This document shows, piece by piece, positions 56,301 through 64,000 of a stretch of DNA of 64,000 nucleotides. Position numbers and translations under genes: made by a program. The stretch spans positions 3,658,001 through 3,722,000 of the forward strand of contig BTPP01000003.1 in NCBI GenBank assembly GCA_037102815.1, read 5' to 3'. Positions within the stretch are counted from its first letter, which is position 1, and every line of letters begins with the position of its first letter. Under the pieces are notes generated by a model, which saw only the letters and a list, made by a program, of their open reading frames with translations, made no database searches and was not told where the DNA came from. The DNA comes from Neurospora intermedia. Lineage: Eukaryota > Ascomycota > Sordariomycetes > Sordariales > Sordariaceae.

Positions 56301-58535
56301 CTAGGCCTTGGAAGCTACTTCCGCAGGTGTGGACTTTGGTCTTCTAGGAGGTCTCTCCCACAGCAACAAGCAAGAGATAAACGCAATGCCAGAGAAAGCA
56401 GTCAGCAATATGTTTTGCTTGTTATATCCTTCTGCGTAGATTTTCCTGACAGTAATCTGCTCTTCTGATGGGAGGTTTTGGATCGCAGAAAGGGATTCGG
56501 ATATCTCCGTGACACGTGAAGGATCCAAAAGACTCGGGAGCCTACTTTCAACGTGGTTGTTGAGTAGGGTTGAGCTGTGCAGTCAAAGAATTGTGTTCTA
56601 GTTAGGACGCCAAGGTATACATGTCGTGGTGGAATGTAATGAAGTGCGAAGAATAGTGTAAGTAGTGTGGAACTGGAATGGAAACGTACCAAACCGCGAG
56701 GGAAATTGTTCCTCCGAGGACACGGACTTGAGTGAGAGCACCCATCATTACGGCTGTGTGTGATTATACGTTTGAGGTCAGTTACCGCCAGGATTAATCA
56801 ACGGGCAGAGAGCCACCCTGGTGTACGGATGCAAATGGGGGAGACAAGGGAGAACTTACGAAGATCCGTAGAATCCACCACCAAAGGCGCCAATGTCAAG
56901 ATCGTACTCAGAGTCGAGCCAAAGCCAATGCCCATGATCGCTTCAAAGCCGTACTGGCTCGCTGGAACATGAGCGTCGTCTGCGCCCTTAATGGGCAGGA
57001 CCGGAAGCAAGCAGGTCAGGCCTACGCCAATAAGCTGAAAAACCGACCCCACGAGAATGACATAGACCGGCGGAATGTTCCTGCTAGATGTCAGGTACCC
57101 AGACACGGCGGTCGCTACGGGCGACAAGAGGAGCAGTGGCAGAAGAGCAATTCCGGCTTTTTGGGGAGAATACCCGTAAACGGCTTGCAGACTTTGGGGG
57201 ATGTTGACGACGATAGCTGTGAAGGGGAAGCCGATGAAGAAAGAGGAACTGTTTCCCAAAAGGCAAGAGAGAGTAAGTGAGTGATCAGTGAGTCAGGATA
57301 GAGAAGGAGGTGCCAATGAGTAAAAGCAGAAAGTGGCACAACATACGCGAGCATGGCCGGCATCAACCGACCTTTGAGCAAACGGGGCGAGAAGACCGGC
57401 TCCTTGACCCATTTCGATCGTTCCCAGATAAAAAAGAGGGTGCCTGTTACGAAGGCAAGAACAAGTGTCGATATGACGGTTGGGCTGCTCCAGGGATACC
57501 TTGTTCCGCCACTCTCGAGCGAAAACACTATGAGCATAGACGACGCGAGAAGGAGGACTGCGCCGGCGAAGTCGACCCTGCTCAGGTTAGAGGAAGTAAC
57601 CTTGCTGCGCAGCAAGGCAAGAAGAGGTTGCTGTGGGTTTTTGTTGTTTTTATTGGAACCTGGGAGGAGCCATGCTAGAAGAAAAAATGCTAGACCTCCG
57701 GCTGGGCCACTGAATACTCGTGAAATGATTTTCCGTTGGTTAGCGCCGGGCACACGCAAAGACACATTGTTGTCTCGAAACCGAAGGAGATGAGAAGCTC
57801 ATACTTGAGAAAGAACACCCAGCGCCAGCTGCCGTTTGCGCTCACTACACCACCCAAGAGGGGTCCGAGGATGCTTGCAAGTGCAAAAACGGTTGAGACG
57901 ATGGCGATGTACCTGCCAAACTCGGCCTTGGGAACCAGAGTAGGCGCTATCACGATGGTCATGCAATAAATACCGGAAGCACCCATCCCTTGGAAGGCCC
58001 TGAAGATAATGCTATATTGTAGTGGTGGCGGCGGTCAGCAAGTAAGCTACCACCTCTAGCTTGGAAAGGAGGCCCGGGCGGTGACAACTTGCAGTTCGAC
58101 GATATTGGTGGAGGCACCACAAAGACATGAGAAAATGATAAAGATGCCGAGACCAAGGAGGTACATGGTCTTTCGCCCGAAGACATCGCCAAGTTTGGCA
58201 TATATAATCAGAAAGCCCGTATACGTGATGAGGTAGGCGGTGACAACCCAATCGCGTAGGTTGAATCCGTTGAGCGTGTTGGTGATGGACACGAGCGAGG
58301 TGCTCACGATGGTAGTCTCGAGTGTCGACAGGAAGAGAGCTATCCACATGCCAAGAGTCAAGATGTGTTTTCTCCACCCGGACATGAAGGGGCCCTCGCT
58401 CGGTTGCTCGCACTCAGGGCTGGCACCGTCGGGGTTGTGTTCATGAAAAGAAGGTGACGACGTTACTGTTGGTGCCGAGTTCTGCAGCGCTGCTTTCGAA
58501 TCCAGCGGGCTTGACGGATCGCCTTTGGAGAGCAT
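56301..58535 (-). CDS. MFS drug/toxin exporter, DHA2 (14-TMS) family
   Basis: Six exons, 58093-58535, 57805-58011, 57347-57709, 56860-57248, 56690-56753 and 56301-56574, give 579 residues. The N-terminal 55 residues are polar. Then come the family signatures: LFLSTLETTIVSTSLVSITN in TMS1, YAKLGDVFGRKTMYLLG (motif A), FRAFQGMGASGIY, the antiporter motif C in ASILGPLLGGVV and WRWVFFLN. Fourteen hydrophobic segments can be counted. DHA2 proteins export drugs, fungal metabolites or toxins with proton antiport at the plasma membrane. Intron 1 (58012-58092) uses a GC donor (GCAAGT); the other introns have GT donors. Nearby lie a broken glycosyltransferase gene and an ABC exporter, a setting that suggests detoxification or secondary metabolism, though no biosynthetic core enzyme is in view. 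Confidence 0.93.
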
Positions 58536-59196
58536 CGTGAGAAATTGTTAGTGAACAGGCCGAGTGAGTGCATGTATTGTGTATGAGCTGTGAGGTTGAA
58601 CCGTTGAATGAAAACGCCGGCGTCTGATGTCAAAGGGACGGAAGGAACTCAGGGGCATTCCAGTCACGAGCATCAGCAGGAAATACCTCTACCTCCCGTC
58701 TAGGCAAACAGCGCCCCAAGACCAGTAGTGCTTACTGTAAGTGGCTTGGGTCCAGACACACAACGATCCAACTAAGGAGAAGATAGCGAATAAACCGCCT
58801 TCTTGCAAGGGATGGACAGCCCGGTATGTATCTTTCCATTATACGCGTACATGGATACCAGAAGGGCGGCCACCAAGTAGTGGTTCTTGGGGGGGGGGGG
58901 GTGGGGGGGGGGGGGGGGGGGGGGGGGGCGGATATATATTCTTAAATTACGACTGTTACATGTCAGCTTAGCAATATGTGGACGAGTGAAATATCAATAC
59001 ACATATGAGCTATCAACTAAGCATAGAGGTACCTCTACTTACTTGATAAAGAGTGTAACTTTACCTACCTAGGTAGAGCATAGAGGTAGGTTACTGGACC
59101 CAAGGTGAAGCTAGTGGCTATAATAAGCCCCGTTGCCCGGTAACCATATGGTCAGGCACCTCTTTTCCCTTCCTGTTCTTCAGTGTCTATCCGACT
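58536..59196. other. Spacer with long poly-G tract
   Basis: Upstream region shared by the MFS gene (-) and the UGT pseudogene (+). It contains G13-T-G26 at 58889-58928. Confidence 0.5.
58889..58928. repeat. Poly-G tract, 40 bp with one interruption
   Basis: G13, one T (58902), then G26 on the plus strand. Confidence 0.95.
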
Positions 59197-60590
59197 ATGG
59201 AAGAAGAGCCTCAGAACATCACTTCTCGCCCAAACACCTCACCATTCCACTTGACCGGCACAGCATCCATGGCTCCGTCGCACTTTGATTTGGTTGCAGC
59301 CCCCTCGCAGGATTATGGTGGTGGTCACGGTTGGCGGATCCACTAATTTGGGTAAGTTTAGCGCGTGGCCCTGAAAGCCTCCACTGACCGGCCCGATCCT
59401 AGCTCAGCCCTTCAGTGCTCCAGGGCAGTGCATGGTTTCCTAGGTGTGGGGTGTCTAACTGGATGTTTCCATGTTTACGACGTTGCTTCTTCCATTCCCG
59501 TCATTCCCTTCTTCTGTTCTTCCACTGCTCCTGACCTGGGGAAGTTGGGCCACAAAAAAAAGAAAAGGTGGCACCTACCTATTCGGCGCTACGGCATGGT
59601 CGATCAACGCCACTAAAGATGCCCCAGTCAGCCTTTTGTTTCTTTGTTATCGGCGAGTCGGCTTCGTCGCCCAGTCCTTACGAGCTTGCATCTTGGCCCA
59701 AACATCCAAACAACTTCCAGCCGTGGAAACCTCTTCCCTCCATTCCATTCTGCCTGCTCAATATGATAGCTGACTACGGCGAATAACAGCTTCAATTCTG
59801 GAAATCTGCCGCACTCTTGCCGCCCGAGGCCATGTCATCGAGTTCGCGACTCTCGGAGGGCGTGCCGACCTTGCGGCATACCCTTTTATTTCAACCGTCC
59901 TCCTGGTCGGCCGGGCCGTCACACCCAGCGAGGATCGGCAGCTTTACGACAAGTTCAGCGGATGGGACAACAAGACGCAGCGCGGTCGCATTGAGATGAT
60001 TGAGTGCAAAAAGCTCTATAACTCTTGGTGGCCCGAGGTCTACTGCCGTCTGCTCCACGTCGTCACCCACGTCAGCCGCCTTGACTTTATCTTTTCCGAC
60101 TGTCAGGTCGAAGTTGCTCGTGATGTTGCTCAGCATTGCTGCATCCCGCTCGCCTCCATGTGGCCGCAGACGCCCTGGCTCATGCCCCCCCTTTCTGGAT
60201 TCCCGGCGAGCCCGGTATCCAAGTTCGTTGTCTAATCAGCGAGCATGCCTCCATGTGGGATCGCCTCTACGACCAGACCTATCTCGTCCGATATGCGCCC
60301 CCCAGAGGGCAATCTTGGATCATCCGTCCACCACCCTGTTTGTGACCCATGCCGGGCCATCGTCAGCCAACGAGGCCCTGTTCCTTGGTGTTCCAATGGT
60401 CTCTATGCCCTTTTGCGGTGATCAAATTCAACATAATCTTCGCCTGGTGGCCGCTGGTGTTGCCAAGGGTGTCGGCAAGAATATTTTCACACCCGCCCAA
60501 CTGGCGTCCACAATCTCTGCCATGATGGTCGATAGCGACGGTAAAATGCACATCATCTTTTCATCGGAACGGTCTGCTTCGTTGGTGTAA
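59197..60590 (+). pseudogene. UDP-glycosyltransferase (GT1 family) pseudogene
   Basis: Pieces of one GT1 protein lie in order but in different frames. The start MEEEPQNITSRPNTSPFHL (59197) leads to a C5 run (59300-59304), after which the expected RRIMVVVTVGGSTNL is read one base out of frame. A 438-nt intron (59352-59789, GTAAGT...CAG) joins to ILEICRTLAARGHVIEFATL and a long open part ending near MWPQTPWLMPP. At a C7 run (60185-60191) the frame shifts again to SEHASMWDRLYDQTYLVRY. The sequence then jumps directly to HPSTTLFVTHAGPSSANEAL, the donor-binding C-domain, so roughly 150 residues are missing. The C-terminal part stops early (60590). Intact relatives of about 500 residues glycosylate sterols or small molecules. 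Two frameshifts at C runs could be read errors, but the deletion and truncation argue for a dead gene. Confidence 0.85.
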
Positions 60591-60666
60591 CGGCAGGGCG
60601 ATAGATAGTTAAAAACTCAAAGACGACTTCAATTAACCAGGTTTTCTAGAGCTCACCTGTCTTTCT

Positions 60667-61570
60667 TCAGAAAACAGTCGGATTCCCTGCCTTCAAATAT
60701 CCCTTCAACGGCGTCGTCCCGTTCCAAGCCAACTTGATCGCCTGCGCAAACGCCTTCGCCACGAGATCCGCTCCCTCCGGGCTGGTATGCGTATGATCGC
60801 TGGGATACAGGCTGTTCGTCTTCGCGTTCCCCAGCTTCAAATACATATTCGCCACAGCCTGATAGTGATCCACAAAGCTGGCCTTCCCCGTCCCTGCAAG
60901 ATTCTTCGCCACGAGGCTTGCATACCCCACGAACCTCACGGGGGTTCCATACCCGCCATAAGTGCCTCCCTCCCACAGGTTGTTAGGTGTCTGGGAGCTG
61001 AAGATGACAGAGGCGCCCTTGGCAATGATCGCCTTAGCGGCGGTTTCGACGTAGTGATTGAACGTGTAAACTTTCTCGCCCGTTTTACCCGATACACAAA
61101 CTTCGGAGCCGGTGCCGGGACAGTCGGAGCGGCCGTTGTCGGAAGCCGATCTAGGAGAGCCGCCGTCGTTGTGGCCGAACTCGATGACGACGATGTCGCC
61201 AGCGGTAACCAGGTTGGCAAGCTCGGTGAAGCGGCCTTCGTTGGTGTAGGAGCGGGCGGAACGTCCGGGGACGGCTTTGTTGACGACGGTGATACCGTTG
61301 AGGAGAGGGGGAAGGTATTCACCCCATCCTGTATCAGGGGAGGGGAGGTTGTTAGGACCCTGGGTCTTTTGAAAATAGGAAAAGCAGGAAAAAGAATTGG
61401 ATTAGGTGGCTAAGTAACTTACCCATGAGAAGACCCCCGGTCTTGGCCGTAGTGCTGTCACCGGCAAGGTAAAGAGTAGGCGTTGCCCGCTTGTCGACGG
61501 GAATTACGCTCCGCGCATCAACACTCGCAGCAGCGAGGCCGGCGATCAATACCGTGGACGAAAATCGCAT
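60667..61570 (-). CDS. Rhamnogalacturonan acetylesterase (SGNH/GDSL hydrolase, CE12 type)
   Basis: Exons 61423-61570 and 60667-61328 give 269 residues; the intron is 94 nt (GTAAGT...CAG). Residues 1 to about 19 form a signal peptide (MRFSSTVLIAGLAAASVDA), followed by a short likely propeptide ending in a KR site (PVDKR). The catalytic serine is in YLAGDSTTAKTGG, the oxyanion Gly in NKAVPGRSARSY, the Asn in VVIEFGHNDGGSPR and the Asp/His pair in SLYPSDHTHTSPEG. This set is that of fungal rhamnogalacturonan acetylesterases, which remove acetyl groups from the rhamnogalacturonan-I backbone of pectin outside the cell. It indicates a plant-biomass-using lifestyle. The start at 61570 is chosen because the upstream in-frame Met adds a non-signal leader. 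Confidence 0.94.
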
Positions 61571-62209
61571 GGTGGATGGAAGGGTTGAGGGTTGAGCACA
61601 CACAAAACGTTGGTCACGGTATGCGTGTCAAGCGAGGAAAGCGTCTCGATGGCTGGAGGGCAATCATATGGTCGGTCATTTATACAATTCAAAGCTGAGT
61701 TCTGCTGCGAGATCCAGGCGCCAATCGACAATGGTACCGCACCTCAGGAAAATGCGACTCTTTGACATGTGAAACGACGGCGTCCTCCCGAGAAAACCCC
61801 CCAATGTCGTTTCTGGTCGGTTAAAAAGAAGCCAGGTATGTGCCACGCGCTCGAATAAGGCATCGTCTCCCCTAGAGGGTGGGGAATCGGCTAAACAGGG
61901 AGGATGAAACAAACGCTGGTTCTTAAATGGTGGCATATTGCAATCGATCCGTTCGGAAGAATTATCGGACGCAACAGTAGCATCAAGGGGGAAAGTAGAG
62001 GTTACACAAATGCGGAAACACTACGCAAAGTCTGTCATTGTTTCGGTCCACGGACGGAGATGACCCGAAACATACAAGATGCCCGGGAATTGTGGGCCGA
62101 TGACGGGCGAAGAAAAAGAATCATGAAGGAACTCGAAACTAAACTCATTATAAGTCGCTCGCTATATATGTAGAGACATGTATAACATGCATGACAACAT
62201 ACGGCATCT
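61571..62209. other. Spacer between the acetylesterase and ABC transporter genes
   Basis: About 640 bp with no recognised gene. Confidence 0.5.
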
Positions 62210-64000
62210 TCATCTATCCAAAGACTGGCCCAAACACATCTCATAATACATCCCCCTCATCTCCAACAACTCCTCATGCGTCCCCGCCTCCGCAATCCTT
62301 CCATACGAAAACACAAAGATCTTATCCGCGCCCTTTATAGTTGACAGCCGATGAGCCACAGCCACCGTTGTCCGCTTTCTCCCCTTTGCATTTCCCTCTT
62401 TTCCATCTCCATCTGCTCCACCTTCGCCCTTTGCAGCGGCATCCAAAGCAGCCTGCACCACCCGCTCCGACTCCGTATCCAACGCACTAGTCGCTTCGTC
62501 TAGCAACAGCAATCTCGGCTTCCTAACCAGCGCGCGCGCAATAGCGATCCTTTGCCTCTGCCCGCCAGAGAACTGCAGGCCCTGGGATCCGCAGGGGGTA
62601 GCTAGGCCTTCGGGCAATGAGGCAATGAAGGAGTCGATGTTGGCCTGGCGACAGGCCTCGAGGATTTGCTCGTCCGACACAGTCGCGTCAATGACGCCCA
62701 TCGCAATGTTTTCTCTTATTGATCCCTGGTAAAGAACGGGCTCTTGCTGGACTAGCGCAATGTTGGCGCGGTAGCGACCGAGGTGGATTTTTTGGTAGTC
62801 TTCGCCGTCGAAAAAGATGGTGCCGCTGGAAGGATCATAGAAACGCTCAAAGACAGAGATTAAGCTGCTTTTTCCCGAGCCGGACGCCCCTACCAAGGCG
62901 ACGAACTGGCCCGGTGGGATCTGATATGTTGTCACTGATGTTAGTACATAAACGGAATTCGGCCAGATCATGAGGCTTGGGGTTGTACATACGTTGATGG
63001 AGACTCCTTTGAGGACTCGAGCGCTGGGACGGAGAGGGTATGAGAATTCTAGAGCTTGGCAGTCTATGGAAACGGCGCCGTTGCTACGTTTTTCGGCATC
63101 TGGTGGGTAATCGTCCTTGTTTTCGGGACGAACCGAGTCCCTGAGCCGGAAGATGAAGTTTGCGGCGTGCTGCGCCTTGGTAATGCCTATCTCCCAAGTT
63201 AGACGGGTGCAAAATGTGGACATCAATTGGTGAGACTCACTTGTTGTGTACGTAAAGAATGTGGCCGCTGCTTCGCCGGAAAAAATGACGGCGATGAACA
63301 CTGTGTAGAATTGAGTGACGGTGTACTCTCCAAATGAAACTAGTCGGCCGCCGTACCTAACCACGATGTGAGCTGGCTTGAACCTATTATGGCAAGTAAA
63401 AAATGGAAATATTTACCAAAAACCCAATGCCATCGACAGGAAGGAGATCGATTGGCTCAGAGCGTACCAAACCATCGTCCAGGTGAGACTCTTGACCGAC
63501 GTTGCCGCAATAGAACGCAGATTATTCTCATATCTGTCAAGAATCTGCCGTTCCATAGCCAGTGACGAGATAGTTCGAATGGCCATAATAGCCTCAGAAG
63601 CAATGCCAGTGCTATCCGCAAACCTGTCCGAAGTATCATCATCCAGCTTGATCTCCAAGCGAATTCTCAGGTATCCTGAAAAGACAAGGGGTGGTAAAGC
63701 GCCAAAGACGAGGGTGAGCCCAAGTTTCCACCCAATCACAACGGCAAGAATGCAGCTCGAGAGCAAGTTGACCACCACGATTGCGATGACGCCCATGTTC
63801 ATGGAGAGAAGCTCATGCAGACTTTCCGGTTCCTTGGATAAATGAGACACCAAAGCGCCTGGAGAGTTACCTGGCATGTCGAAGAAGGTCATGTCCTGCC
63901 GGACGACGCAGTCAAAGATTGTGTACCGATAGAAGCGGACCATTTGCTGGAGGAAAACGTCAGTCCTCATCAATACCACGACGATAGGACAATGGGGACA
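62210..64000 (-). CDS. ABC-B (MDR-type) full transporter, C-terminal half (partial)
   Basis: Exons 63417-63946, 63241-63356, 62993-63186 and 62210-62920 are visible. A further upstream exon is implied by a CTGAC...CCAG acceptor at about 63947; the 5' part lies beyond the window. The first exon covers the second transmembrane domain (QDMTFFDMPGNSPGALVSHL, then MGVIAIVVVNLLSSCILAVV). The final nucleotide-binding domain has Walker A (VGASGSGKSS), Q-loop (VQQEPVLYQGSI), signature FSGGQRQRIAIARAL, Walker B (RLLLLDEATSALD) and switch His (VAHRLSTI). A Gly/Lys/Glu-rich insertion (AAKGEGGADGDGKEG) stands between Walker B and the switch. Such pumps export drugs, metabolites or lipopeptide pheromone at the plasma membrane. 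The signature begins with Phe rather than the common Leu. All motif residues needed for ATP hydrolysis at this site are present. Confidence 0.94.

Noticed and set aside
1-64000. CRISPR arrays, bacterial operons or phage genes
   Set aside because: All supported genes are spliced or conserved eukaryotic genes; the tandem repeats found lack regular spacers.

Overview
The window reads as nuclear DNA of a filamentous ascomycete, most likely a Sordariomycete and probably Sordariales. This is inferred from short introns (about 50-140 nt, mostly GTRNGT donors, CTAAC-type branch sites and AG ends), from gene content (Cdc11-type septin, Lag1 ceramide synthase, Bxi1, Ist3, Tom5, Nup57, 20.8 kDa complex I subunit), from tRNAs with short anticodon-loop introns, and from an AT-rich repeat interior that resembles RIP damage. 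All gene models below were spliced by eye; each listed exon set keeps the reading frame.

Layout. 1-17 kb is a dense housekeeping block: end of a membrane protein, tRNA-Phe, Sqt1/AAMP-type WD40 protein (-), alcohol dehydrogenase (+), glycine decarboxylase P-protein (-), Tom5 (+), Nup57/Nup54 (-), the 20.8 kDa complex I subunit (+) and a small unknown protein (-). Several neighbours are divergent pairs sharing a promoter region. 17-23.7 kb holds no confident gene. It contains an 838-bp transposable element with a 9-bp target duplication, about 86% identical 70-bp inverted ends and a very AT-rich core (Mutator-like non-autonomous element). 23.7-28 kb carries a secreted CAP/PR-1 protein (+) and ceramide synthase (-).

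28.7-32.4 kb is a complete PIF/Harbinger transposon: TAA target duplication, 23-bp perfect inverted ends, an intact DDE transposase (-) and a convergent Myb/SANT-like partner gene (+). It also has an interspersed repeat block between the two genes and a cluster of a CTGCACG heptamer at the right end.

34-55 kb returns to housekeeping genes: Ist3 splicing factor (+), a PROPPIN of the Hsv2 type (-), Cdc11 septin (+), Bax-inhibitor-like membrane protein (-), dynein light intermediate chain (+), a small unknown gene (-), a SPATA20/YyaL-type thioredoxin-barrel protein (-) and tRNA-Pro (-). 56-64 kb is different in character: a DHA2-type MFS exporter (-), a broken UDP-glycosyltransferase gene (+), a rhamnogalacturonan acetylesterase (-) and the 3' part of an ABC-B transporter (-). 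These are accessory functions in transport, detoxification and plant cell-wall use.

Long G:C homopolymers (C33, G13-T-G26, C17, C16) and an A28 run are scattered through the non-coding DNA. The most interesting items are the two transposons with their internal repeat architecture, the decayed glycosyltransferase, two GC-AG introns and two small unrecognised spliced genes.
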